Both the position numbers and the translations under genes were made by a program. From contig OY992539.1 in NCBI GenBank assembly GCA_963921195.1, positions 100,758,964 through 100,822,963 on the forward strand: DNA of 64,000 nucleotides, read 5' to 3'. Numbering within the stretch: the stretch's first letter is position 1; each line of letters opens with the position of its first letter. Source of the DNA: Pegoplata infirma (Eukaryota; Arthropoda; Insecta; Diptera; Anthomyiidae). The notes beneath the pieces were generated by a model that was not told the origin of the DNA, made no database searches, and worked only from the letters and a program-made list of their open reading frames with translations. Positions 1 to 9,822 of the stretch are shown one piece after another.

Positions 1-754
1 ATTTGGAAGAAATATCGCCTAAGAGATCCAATTACACTTGAAAAATTTCCAATTATATTTCGAAAGTTTCAAATTATATTTCACAAACTTCCATTTATAT
101 TTCTGATATTACCATTTATTACCAAAAAAAATTTAATTACATTTCCAAAATTTTCAATTATATTGGAAATTTTTGAAATATAATTGGACATTTTTAAATA
201 TAATTGAAGGGCTTATTGTAATAACTCGATAAGCAACATTTAATTTTATTGTGGTTTTTGACTTAAAACTTTCTAAATAATGTAGAAAATATAACTTTTT
301 CAAAACTTTCATTCTCAAGATACTTGTACAAATGGTTTTAGCAAGACTTCTGCCGAAAATTTGTCAATGGAAGATCAGTAGAAGGCCAAAAATAACAAAA
401 AATTAGTTGTTGCTTATCAAGTTTTTGAAGTAAGCCCTTCAATTGGAGATTCTAAAATACGATTGGATATTTTTTGGAATATAATTTGTATTTTCTGAAA
501 CTAAAGTGGAAAGGGTGTACTCAATTTTTTTTTTCATTTTTAATGTGAGGTGACATAATTGAATCACTCTTTGCAGCGCTGATTAATGCGCAATAATGAT
601 GCAGTGAAATCATGTGACTTTGTCCAAAACTCATGGTTCTTTATTCAAGAAGTGTTAAATATATTCAAAAGGAAAGCATATGAAATTTTATCAAAATATA
701 ATTTTATGGGTAATTCCAAAAATTTTCGCCCCACTGTTCGGAAACATGCCTTTG
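1..754. repeat. AT-rich sequence with degenerate short repeats, no gene
   Basis: From 1 to about 490 variants of 'aattatatttcnnaaatttc' repeat every 20-25 bases. The part at 491-640 (CAGCGCTGATTAA, GATGCAGTGAAAT) is related to 61690-61800. No open frame or splice signals of note. Confidence 0.6.
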
Positions 755-1955
755 GACGGCACTGAGAATTTGGCTCATAGATATCCACGGGCCCCTACAG
801 GCTAGTTGGTAGCGTGCTAGCCTATAAAACAGGAGGTCGTGGGTTCGATTCCCACTAAAACCCTTGGTCGATTTCGCTACAACGAGACGACGGTCATTGT
901 TACCAGTTCTCGGTTAGGTTTAAATTATTAAAAATGATTTGTAATTAAAAATTGGAAAAATAAATAAAAACTGATCATTGGATTTGGATTGGATATCCAC
1001 TTTTATATGAAATATGTTGCATTTTTGGATTTTTAAAATTTGCTGTAGTTTTCAAATTATCGCGGGTCAAAGTTCGACTTTTTTAGCAAAAGTCAGAAAA
1101 ATACATGACGTTTAACGTGCTCTAACTTTTTAACTAGTAATCCGATTATCACAAGTAATGGCTCATATGAAAGCTTAATTCTTCTTCTTTTAGGAAATAT
1201 TTTTAAAAGCATACGGTTTTTTTTTCAGAAGTGTTGCAAAAATTCAAAAACATTTTTTTTGCGAATATTTAAAAAAACACATCTTCGATTTTTTTAAAAA
1301 AAAGTTTGGTGATAAACAATACTGTTTTGTACAACATATCCAAAATTCAGAGTGGGATCCCAATGGGATCAAAAAATATTCTGGTTTTAGTACGAAGTTC
1401 TTAAATTTTACCTTAGAAAATTAAAATTTTATGTTTCTTTAATATAAAAATTTAAATTTTCAAAGAAAATTAAAAACATTAGAAATTTAAATTTTCTGAG
1501 GGAAAAATATGAGAACCTGGTACTTAAAACAGAATAGTTTTTGATCCCATGGAGATCCCACTCTGAATTTTGAATATGTTATACAAAACATTGTTATTTT
1601 TCATCAGAATTTTTTAAAAACAAATCGAAGATATGTTTTTTTAAATATTCGAAAAGAAAAAATGTTTTTGCATTTTTGCATCATTTCTGTAAAAAAAACT
1701 GTGTTATTTTAAAAATATTTTCTAAAAGAAGAACCCCAGCTTTCACATGAGCCTAAATTTGTGAAAATCGGGTCATTGGTTAAGAAGTTACAGCTCTTTA
1801 AACGTGATGTACTTTTCTTACTTTTGCTTAAAAAGTCAATCTTTGACCCGCCATAATTCGTTAAATACACCAAATGTAAAAAAACGATATATGGTACATA
1901 TATCATATTTATGAGGGCTATCTATGTGTCAAGGCTCAAATTAATCTGAGACACC
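755..1955. mobile_element. foldback element A, about 1 kb palindrome with nested SINE
   Basis: Sequence such as GCGGGTCAAAGTTCGACTTT (left, near 1063) and AAAGTCAATCTTTGACCCGC (right, near 1832) are inverted copies, and pairing continues inward to a centre near 1445. Arms diverge by roughly 15-25 percent. The outer left arm is broken by the SINE 789-991. No transposase is present. Confidence 0.75.
789..991 (+). mobile_element. tRNA-derived SINE, first copy, with 9-bp target duplications
   Basis: It has a tRNA-like head with GGCTAGTTGGTAGCG (A box) and GGTTCGATTCC (B box), a body shared with 7285-7503, and a 3' tail of ATTGGA-like repeats. The direct repeat GATATCCAC flanks it (780-788 and 992-1000), showing a retrotransposed full unit of about 203 bp. 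It lies inside the left arm of a foldback (755-1955). Confidence 0.88.
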
Positions 1956-2139
1956 ATTTCCAAAAATTACTAAAATTTGAGCTAAATTTTCTAAAATGGC
2001 CCTTATATTTTGAGTTTTATATAAAAAATATTAACAAAAAATTTTAATTTTTTCCCTTTACTTTGACTGCATCCTCAAGAGCGCTCTTTGGATGCGCTTC
2101 GGTATGATATAAAAAGATGCTGTGTCGCCAAAATCTCGA

Positions 2140-4095
2140 TTAATTTTAGCTGGGGTTGCTGTTAAGATAATAATTTAAAACATTCAATTAATTTTGACCA
2201 GTAAAAACTATAGATATCTTAAAAAAAGTTGGGCAAAGTTTTGGGTACTGCGCAATAACTCCCAAATGAAATAACTCCCAAAAAAAAAAAAAATGAAAAA
2301 ACTCCCAAAAATTTTACATACGATTTGGGACTTATTTCATTATGAAATTAGTCCCAGTGTAGTGGGACTTATTGCACAAATTTTGTTGGGATTTATTTCA
2401 TTATGAAATAACTTCCAAATGAAAAAAACCCCAACATAAAATAGATTGGGAGTTATTTCATTTCTTGTTAAGCATTTTAAGTTATTTCATCAACGGTGGG
2501 ACTTATTTCATTTTAATTGAAAACAATATACACCTCTGTGCAATTGTTTTTTTTTTTTTCTTAATTTTTTCTGCGTAGCCGGCCTTCGGCCGGGCTTAGG
2601 GATTACAAAATCCATGCTTTAAACCCACCCTCTCCGCAAAGTAAAGTTTTCTAGGGTAGCAGGCCTTTACGCTATTAAATTTTTTATGCCTCAAAAAGGC
2701 CTGATAACCAAAATAGCTTTGGTTTGCAGAGAGGGTGGGTTTAATGCATGGAGTATGTAATCCCTAAGCCCGGCCGAAGGCCCTCAACGCAGAAAACCTT
2801 TATTACAAAAAAACAATGGGAACTTATTTCATTTTCTTTGGCACTTATTTCATTGGGAGTTCTTTCATTTTTTTTGGGAGTTATTATTTTGATTTTAAAT
2901 AACTCCCAAATATTGGGACATATTTCATTTTTTCTTTGGGAGTTATCTCATTTTTTAAAGTGTGGAGTTAATTCATTTTTCTTGGAACTTATTTCATTGG
3001 GAATTATTTCATTGGGACTTATTTCATTTGGGAGTTATTGCGCAGTACCAAAGTTTTGTTGTTATTTAAATGTTGTTTAGGAAAAAATAAATTTTGTAAA
3101 CTTATTTAAATTATTTTTTGATGTTTTTTTAAAATTTAAATTAAAGTCGACTTTTTGGAAGAGTCTGATACCTTCGATTATTTTTTTTTTAAAGTCTAAA
3201 AATTCTACCCTAAGTTATACAACTTTTAAACCATAATTCGAGATGTGATCACAATTCATTCTGTTTTTTTTTTTTTTCAAATTTTTAAAATTGCACCTTT
3301 TATTTTTTGGCTCTGATTTTTTTTATATGTTCCTCCAAAAAAACTAAATTGGTAGATATTGACCCTAACTTGCCCTAGATATAGTCGTTTGTGGGTAAAA
3401 GTATGTCTCACAAAAATTTAGGTTGATCGGACATGGGTAAGGCGTGCCGCATCGGCCTTGAATTTAAAAAAAAAAAAACGGATAACAGGGAAAAATAAGA
3501 ATTTTTTTCAGTTTTCTAAATTTTTTTGGTATTTTAAGTTAAATTTGAATTCAGGTGGTTACAGAATTTTGATTTGGAGTAAAATGACTCTCTAATAAGG
3601 TACTAAAAACTAAAATCGGTTGAAAATCAGCCAAGTCATTAAAACTTCCCCAGACATCAAACGTGTGGCAGACCACTTGATTAAGGAATACAATTCGATT
3701 TATGAAATTCATTGAATTTTTCTACTGTAATAACATTTTTTTATTCTTTAAATGGTAATTAGATGACAAGTATTTTTCATATTGTGTTTTGCAAACATGT
3801 TTTAAATTAATATGCCTGCAATTTTCAATACTCGCTTGAAATCTCCATTTTTAAATTTTATTTTTTTTTACAAAAAAATTTAGAAAATTCAAAAAAATAT
3901 TACACTGGAATATGAGGAATAAAAATTTTACTACAGTAGATAATATCAAAAAATTTCAAAAATTGGACTCTTATTCATTAAACATGTGGTATGATATGGG
4001 TTAGATGCCTGGGGAAGTTGTAATAACTTTCTGATTTTCAACCGATTTTAGTTGTTAGTACCTTATTAGTTTTAAAACTCAAAAAATAGATCCAG
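2140..4095. mobile_element. foldback element B, right arm truncated
   Basis: The left arm, 2190-3720, is the same family as the full element at 57167-59459: ATATCTTAAAAAAAGTTGGGC, then CCTTCGATT, the TTGACCCTAAC block, and GGACATGGGTAAGGCG. The centre is near 3800 and only the inner part of the right arm survives, to about 4095. A separate element (2244-3049) is inserted in the left arm. Confidence 0.75.
2244..3049. mobile_element. 806-bp element with 9-bp target duplications, MULE-like, iterated motif
   Basis: Ends are GGTACTGCGCAATAACTCCC and its inverted copy. The 9-bp direct repeat AAAGTTTTG flanks it (2235-2243 and 3050-3058), a size seen in Mutator-like elements. Both arms consist of many iterations of GGGAGTTATTTCATT or GGGACTTATTTCATT. 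The middle (2565-2800) is a GC-rich inverted repeat around CCGGCCTTCGGCCGG and GCCCGGCCGAAGGCC. A frame of about 110 codons at 2748-3080 merely translates the repeats. Confidence 0.75.
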
Positions 4096-5135
4096 TCGGT
4101 CCATATTTGGACTTATGACTCATTTTCGGGAACCAAACCAACTTTTTTAAAAAAATGCAAAATTCAAAAAAATAGCAATATCCTCTTCTTTTGTACAATT
4201 GAACTTCATTTTCGGATTCAGCTAGTGTTACTTAATATGGTACCATGTACCATATTAAGAAAATCAATCTTTAGTCCAACTTTAACAAATACATAGTATT
4301 TTTCTTACTTGCTTTTGACCAAATCATTTTCAGTTTTAACGAACTTACTTAAAGAGGAAATAAAGTCTGCAAAATCCTATATGTACCTGCATTAAAGCAA
4401 ATGTTATATTTCGGTTTGTATATATATCTACTTTTTTTTCTGTTAAAACCAAAAATCAATATTTTTTGTTCTTTACAATTACTTACCGAAACACTGAACG
4501 AGAAATATTTTCACCATTAAATAAACGATTCCAAAGTTCAATCTACAATAAAAACCATACAAATAAATGAAAGAAATCAACATAAAAAAAACACAAACAT
4601 ACACGGGCTCAAAGGTATGGGAAAAACGAAATATTAATCAAATAAATTAAATTGCATTCATATTACATCCAACATATAACCCAGTAAAGAAGTTTCAACA
4701 AATATGCACTAACGAATGTATAAACTAAAAATAAAAAAACGTTGATTATTTTGAAAATGTTTGTTGGGACATATCCTGAATGAAAATGGTGAGTGCTGGT
4801 GTGTAGATATGAACGGGAATAAACATTTCTGGAAAATTTCAGCGAAAAATGAAAAAGAGTAAAGGTAAAAGGATAAAATCATATTGATGTTTAATATAAT
4901 GATAAATTATAAATCTGAAGCGCCCGAAAAACAAGTAAAAAAAAAATTAACTAGAATTGACCGAATCAACGCATAACATTTTTCAATACCTTTAACTCTT
5001 TTTAAGTGATGTTAATTGTTTAACCTAAAAATTAAAATTTCACAAAAATTAAAACTAAAAAGATAAAAAAAAAAAAAAATAATTGGGTGTAAAATTTTTT
5101 GGAGTGGAAAAATTTGTTTGATTGTAAACATTTTT
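4096..5135. other. apparently single-copy intronic or intergenic sequence
   Basis: No transposon relation recognised within the window. It holds only the candidate minus-strand exon 4487-4542. The intron upstream of that exon has a pyrimidine-rich acceptor region. Nothing else is seen. Confidence 0.5.
4487..4542 (-). CDS. candidate 56-nt exon, perhaps 3' part of the Zasp66-like gene
   Basis: On the minus strand a clean acceptor (tttttattgtag|ATTGAA) and a consensus donor (TTTCG|gtaagt) enclose 56 nt. In phase 0 it reads IELWNRLFNGENISRSVF plus two bases of an Arg codon, a natural-looking peptide. Joined straight to exon 7 (phase 2) it is also open but reads hydrophobic and less natural (GLNFGIVYLMVKIF). 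The surrounding 4100-5130 is not recognisably repetitive. Downstream, acceptor-like sites occur near 4432 and 4388, but no final exon could be fixed. It could belong to another gene. Confidence 0.4.
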
Positions 5136-5242
5136 CGAGTGACAGGTTAGGTTAGGTTGTAAGTGGCTGCTGACGTTTTACGTCAACACACGTAGACTCT
5201 GAGGTCCATTGTGGTACCACGGGACCGTAATAGGTTTCCCTA

Positions 5243-6164
5243 CTAGTCCCTGTCGTTAAACCAGTTTGAGCTTCTTATGAAACTCCTTAGATGTTGAATT
5301 TTGACATCCGACAAATCAGAAAGATCGTACAGCTCCCTAGATCCCAGTGAAGCAAGTCTCTGACCAGAAAGTGCCGGGCAATGGCAAATAAAGTGTTCGA
5401 TAGTTTCCAACTCCTCTTCATCCATGCAACTTCGGCAAAAGTCATTCGACGGCACATTTAACCGTTCTGCGTGCTTCCCAATAAGACAGTGTCCGGTAAT
5501 TATAGAAAATCAGCTCACTTGTGCGCCCCTGATTAAGAGAAGGCCAAATCAGTCGTTTTGTCTCACACGTCCATCCATTTGCCCATCTTTGATTAGTCTC
5601 CGTCGTAGAACAAAGCCGTAGGCTTTGCTTGCAAGTTTCTACAGGCATACCAACACATTCCAATTCTGTTGGAACTTGTAAGGTAGTTCCTAGTCTTGCA
5701 AGCTCATCGGCTTTGCAATTCCCTGCAATGTCTCTGTGCCCTGGGACCCATATGAGTCGTATGTTAAACTGCTTGGCCATCTCATTTAAAGACGTGCGGC
5801 AGTTAAGGGCAGATCTTGTTTTCAGAAACATTGAATCCAGGGATTTGACCGCGGCTTGACTGTCAGTATAGATGTTGACTGCGGTTGTAGACAAGACATT
5901 GCAGCTCAACCAGTCAGCCACTTCCTTTATTGCCAGCATCTCTACCTGGTAAACACTGCAATGATCTGGCAATCTTCGAGCCAGGCTCAACCCAAGCTCT
6001 TCCGAATAGACTCCAAAGCCCACTTGTTCGTGCAGCCTCGATCCATCTCTGTAAAAATTTATGGTAGCTCCACTACCCGGAGTATCCCCCATCCAAGACT
6101 CCCTGGATGGTATCATAGTGGTAAAGTGGCGCTCAAAGAGGCTCAAAGAGGGAGCACAGTCCAC
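5243..6164 (-). pseudogene. LINE RNase H domain and C-terminal zinc motif, frameshifted
   Basis: RNase H motifs in order: NFYRDGSR (first Asp), VEMLAIKEV (Glu), IYTDSQAAV (second Asp) and WVPGHRDIAGNCKADELAR (His and last Asp). All four acidic residues are present, so this domain looks complete. Near 5510 an indel shifts frame; beyond it TGHCLIGKHAERLNVPSNDF and CRSCMDEEELETIEHFICHC form the Cys/His-rich end seen in RNase H-bearing LINEs of insects. Confidence 0.88.
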
Positions 6165-6178
6165 ATTTTGTGGTATTG

Positions 6179-7283
6179 TTATCTTTTCAAGATCGCGCTA
6201 TGGCCGCAATCGCTGCTCCTCCATTGCAGCGTGCTATTAAGTCGAATTGCCGACGCAGCCGCATACTGCCTACCCAATATGTCCAAGGGTATCAGGTGAA
6301 GGAGGATTTCTAATGCAGCCGTAGGTGTAGTACGAAGAGCACCAGTGATGCACATTGACGCCATTCTCTGTACCTTCGTGATAAAGACACAGTTCGCTTT
6401 TGTTTCTAAAGCAGGCCACCAGACAATGATTCCATACAGCAAAATTGGACGCACCACTGCTGTATAGATCCAATGAACGACTTGAGAGCTACAACCCCAT
6501 CGTTTTCCAATGGCCCTTTTACAGGAATATAAAGCAATCGTTGCTTTTCTCACCCGTTCCTCAATATTACGCCTGAAATTCAGCTTCCTATCTAGAAATA
6601 CTCAAAGATACTTGGCTCCATCTGAGAAGGTGATTTCAGTACCGTCCAGAGAAATAGGATCAAAAGCAGGAATCTTATTTTTCCTTGTAAACAAAACAAG
6701 CTCTGTTTTACTAGGATTAACTCCTAGACCACAGTCTCGTGCCCATTTAGACAGATCTTTCAGTGAACCATGAAAAATGTCCCGCAATGTTGGCAGATGC
6801 TTCCCCTTTACCGCTATCGCGACATCGTCAGCATATGCGACAACATGACAACTACGTGCTTCTAGAGATAGCAGCATTGAATTCAGTGCCAGTTTCCAAA
6901 GAAGCGGCGAAAGAACACCTCCTTGTGGTGTGCCCCTATTGACAAATCGAGATATGACGGACGCTCCCAATTCAGACGTTATACGTCTATTGGCAAGTAG
7001 GTTTTCCACCATTAAAACGATTTCAAGCTTTACTCCCAGACCAGACAATGCCAATATTATCGATTCTGGGATGACATTATTAAAAAAGCCCCCTCAATAT
7101 CAAGAAGGGCCACCATAGTGTACTCCTTTACCGAAAGCAATCTCTCGATGGTACCAACGAGCTCATGAAGAGCTGTTTCCGTTGATCGTCCCTTGCTGTA
7201 TGCATGTTGCTTTGTCGAAATCACTCTACGCAAATATGAGTCTATCATTCGTTCCATTGTCTTTAACAAAAAAGGAGACAGAC
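6179..7283 (-). pseudogene. LINE reverse transcriptase, palm and thumb, with frameshift and stop
   Basis: It contains SLSPFLLKTMERMIDSYLRR, LLDIEGAF (motif A), GTPQGGVLSPLLW (motif B) and VVAYADDVAI, the intact YADD catalytic motif C. A T-run indel near 7080 shifts frame just after motif A. A TGA stands where Gly is expected in AKYLG(V) near 6600. The thumb follows: RKATIALYSCKRAIGKRWG, and RPILLYGIIVWWPA. Frame is lost again near 6165-6180. Confidence 0.88.
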
Positions 7284-7284
7284 T

Positions 7285-7503
7285 AGGGGCCCCCGTAGTC
7301 TAGTTGGTAGCGTGCTAGCCTTTCAACGTGGAGGTCGTGGGTTTGATTCCCACCAGAACCCTTGGTTTTTTCGCTACAACGAGACGACGGTCATTGTTAC
7401 CAGTTATCGGTTAGGTTAAATTTATTAAAAATGAGTTGTAAATAAATGAAGAGAATAAATAAAAATAATTGATCATGTGATCAAAACTATTATTATTATT
7501 ATT
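7285..7503 (+). mobile_element. tRNA-derived SINE, second copy, inserted in the LINE
   Basis: The head (about 7286-7361) has a Pol III A-box-like GTAGTCTAGTTGGTAGCG and a B box GGTTTGATTCC. The body (GCTACAACGAGACGACGGTC, ATTGTTACCAG) matches the copy at 789-991 closely. The 3' end is an A/T-rich tail with (ATT)n. It splits the LINE RT exactly between FRPI and SLSP. No target duplication is visible, unlike the other copy. Confidence 0.85.
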
Positions 7504-7632
7504 AATTGGTCTGAAATCCTTCGGAGCTGTGTGGGAACTTTTCCCAGCCTTCGGGATAAATACGACTCTGGTATCCCTCCATTTTAAAGGAATATACGAC
7601 CAGTTGATGCATGCTGTGTATAGATTATACAG
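7504..7632 (-). pseudogene. LINE reverse transcriptase, fragment between two insertions
   Basis: This encodes LYNLYTACINWSYIPLKWRD, then VVFIPKAGK and KDFRPI, the finger region of a non-LTR RT (the IPKxGK and FRPI signatures). Upstream the Transib-like element interrupts it. Downstream the SINE interrupts it between FRPI and SLSP. Ignoring both insertions, the frame flows from the 9347-9780 fragment into the 6602-7283 fragment. Confidence 0.85.
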
Positions 7633-7637
7633 CAACG

Positions 7638-9341
7638 CACAGTGGAAAATTTTGGTCATTTCCGGATCAAAAATCTGTAACTTTTGATTGGATCAATATT
7701 TTTGTATGCCGTCTTTTTTGTTGAATAGGTGAGACTTTAGGCTTTAATTTGTGCTTTTAATCATAAAAATCGACTGACGAGAACTAAAGTTGTGAAGGGT
7801 TAAAAATACATTTTCGATATTTTTGTTGAATTTTAGTATAAAAGTAAAATGTTAGGACAAGTTAAATAGGTATTTTTTATATTTTATAATTATTTTCAAT
7901 TGAATTTTGCAACAGATATTTATAATAAGTAATTTTGTAGATAAATTTTTCAGAAAAGGTCAACATTTAGTCCCATAGAATTTTAAGGGCCAAATGTTGC
8001 AATTTTTAAAAAAATTACCGGATTCATATAGATTTTCATTGGTGTCAAATATAAAATTTAACTGATATTTTATTGTAATACGACAAAAATAAGGAAGTTA
8101 TAATAAAAAAATCGTATGAAGGTTGCCAAGATAAAAAAAATAGTGTTAAATTGTTGCCAAATCTTTCCAGAACCCTCCAAAAAGTGAAAAAAATAAATTG
8201 TCTTTTTTTTTGTGAAATGGAGTAAGGGGGGGGGGGGGGGGTTTGTCGGCGGGGACTACCTCTACCTTTTTGCAATAAATGTCTAGAAACTCATTATTTA
8301 TAATACGCAAAAATAACACAATTTTAGCATTTATTGTTATAGCCACGCCTCCAAACGGGGGCGGACAAAAAAAATTCCGTTTCTCAGTCTCTTTGACAAG
8401 CGCAGGTTTTTTAATTCTTATAGTAATCAACATATTGTTCAATTGTTGAACAAATATGCTAAAAAATATGCAAAAAATGTTTTTTGGGGTTGTTTTTGTT
8501 TTTTTTAAGGGGAAATTGTTTAACCCGAGGTCCGATTTTGCCTATTTACAAACTTAGCCAGTTATAAGTAATTTTTTTTGTCAAACTTCCGGGGTCTAGC
8601 TCTTTTGGTTTGGACTACATCGTGCTTTCCACAGACAGACGGACAGACATCGCTTGAATATCTTAAAATTGATCATGGATCAATGTTATATGTATTTTAT
8701 GTGATCCTAGACCGATATTTCGTTGCGTTACACACGGAATGGCAAATTGAGTAGGGCATAATGAGCGAAAATAATTCATAATTAAATTTTTATTTATTTT
8801 TAATTTGAGAGTTCGTCAACATTTTTGCATGCCATTTGTTTAAAGGCACGAAAAGGCAGCTAGTTTTGATATATCTTTTAGATAATAAGTTTAACTTTAA
8901 TTCAATGTTATAACTAGATTGGAGGAAAGCGGCGCTAACAGTTAAAACCTAGTCAAATTTGCGTAGGTTAGCAAAAAAATATTATATACTTCAAATGAAA
9001 AAATGCCAATTCTGCTAACAATATATACAAAGCTCATAACAAAAATAGAATCTGGACAAGTTACCCTTTCCAACATGGTATTACAATCCCAAAAAAAATA
9101 ATTAGAAATATTAAAAATACGCAGTTGAATATCATATAATTTTATCTCCCCAAATCTTTAAAGTCGAAAGTTGTGTGTTCTGTCGCCATTTTCGAATACT
9201 TCTGTTGACATAATAACTATGATTTATGAAAATAATTATTGCTTGACATCTTAGCTTTACGATAGAACTTGTTTTATGGTTAATTTCAAACATTTGCAAA
9301 AATCAATTATGAGATGCATTCACCTTATATAATCCACTGTG
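7638..9341. mobile_element. Transib-like DNA transposon remnant with CACAGTG ends
   Basis: It is bounded by CACAGTGGA inverted repeats (7638-7646 and 9333-9341) and flanked by the 5-bp direct repeat CAACG (7633-7637 and 9342-9346). Removing the 1704 bp and one CAACG rejoins the LINE frame exactly (APL|LYNLY). CACAGTG ends and a 5-bp GC-rich target duplication are the hallmarks of Transib, the superfamily related to RAG1. No transposase was seen, so it is non-autonomous or decayed. It contains a mini-me fragment near 8590-8750 and an 18-base G run near 8226-8242. Confidence 0.72.
8590..8750 (-). mobile_element. mini-me-like fragment
   Basis: It contains CAGACAGACGGACAGACATCGC and ATGTGATCCTAGACCGATATTTCG..TTACACACGGAATG, in the order found in the full mini-me-like copies (microsatellite, conserved core, end). 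It is a partial copy inside the Transib-like element. Confidence 0.6.
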
Positions 9342-9346
9342 CAACG

Positions 9347-9780
9347 GGGCTATATAGTCCAACACTTGCTGCAACTCAGCCGGGATTATACCATCAGGTC
9401 CCTGGGATTTATAGGGCCTGAAGCTTTTTATCGCCCAGATTAATGTTGGCATATTTATTATTTCCGAAGCAATTTCAGATGCTTGGGCGTCAGAACGTTC
9501 CAAAGCTTGAAACGGCGTCATGGAATTGCCCGGAAAATGCGTGTTTAAAAGGAGATCCAGCGACTCTCCACTGGAGGAAGACCACACCCCATTAGGATCT
9601 TTCAGGTATCCCAGGGTGCAAGGAGAAGAAGCCAGAACCTTGCGCAGCCTGGATGCCTCAGAAACGTCTTCTATGTTTCCACAGAAGTTTTTCCAAGAAT
9701 CACATTTTGCATTTCTGATCATCTTTTTATAACTCTTATGTTGCAGCCTGTATGCAGACCAGTCCTCGTCCGCTCTTGAA
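9347..9780 (-). pseudogene. LINE reverse transcriptase, N-terminal fragment
   Basis: Open from 9780 down to the Transib-like insertion. It starts in the region before RT motif 1 (RADEDWSAYRLQHKSYKK) and includes the motif-0/1 pattern SFRPYKSQGPDGIIPAELQQ, typical of non-LTR reverse transcriptases. The frame stops only where the insertion begins (after DYIAPL). No endonuclease domain precedes it: beyond 9780 the sequence changes to an unrelated hairpin. Confidence 0.85.
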
Positions 9781-9782
9781 AA

Positions 9783-9822
9783 AAAGTGTTTTTGTCACTT
9801 TTTCGAGTGACAAAAACACTTT
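9783..9822. repeat. perfect 16-bp hairpin at the 5' break of the LINE
   Basis: AAAGTGTTTTTGTCAC (9783-9798) and its reverse complement (9807-9822) are separated by 8 nt. It sits immediately outside the point where LINE coding sequence ends. The right arm, GAGTGACAAAAACAC, resembles internal minisatellite units of the mini-me-like elements, so it may be a recombination junction rather than a terminator. Confidence 0.7.

Larger units (their letters stand above)
5136..9780 (-). mobile_element. decayed RNase H-bearing LINE (Loa/I-type), 5'-truncated
   Basis: Going down the minus strand, the order is an RT N-terminal part (9347-9780), RT core (7504-7632 and 6602-7283), thumb (6179-6598), RNase H (about 5510-6164), a CCHC-like C-terminus (5243-5510), then a 3' UTR ending in CCTAACCTAACCT near 5146. 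An RT plus RNase H in one frame, followed by a CxxC...HxxxxC region, fits Loa/Outcast/I-like LINEs; the clade is not certain. Two insertions (SINE 7285-7503, Transib-like 7638-9341), a nonsense codon and several frameshifts show it is dead. The 5' half with endonuclease is absent. Confidence 0.88.

Noticed and set aside
789..870. Possible functional tRNA gene
   Set aside because: A and B boxes are present but the acceptor ends do not pair, a conserved non-tRNA body follows, and it is flanked by target duplications; it is a SINE.
2748..3080. 110-codon frame with repeated LGVISLG-like phrases
   Set aside because: It is a translation of the GGGAGTTATTTCATT repeats.
5144..5160. Telomeric TTAGG repeats
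   Set aside because: Only about two and a half units, at the 3' end of a LINE; calyptrate flies lack TTAGG telomeres.
5424..6299. Plus-strand open frames of 65-147 codons
   Set aside because: They are antisense shadows of the LINE RNase H region.
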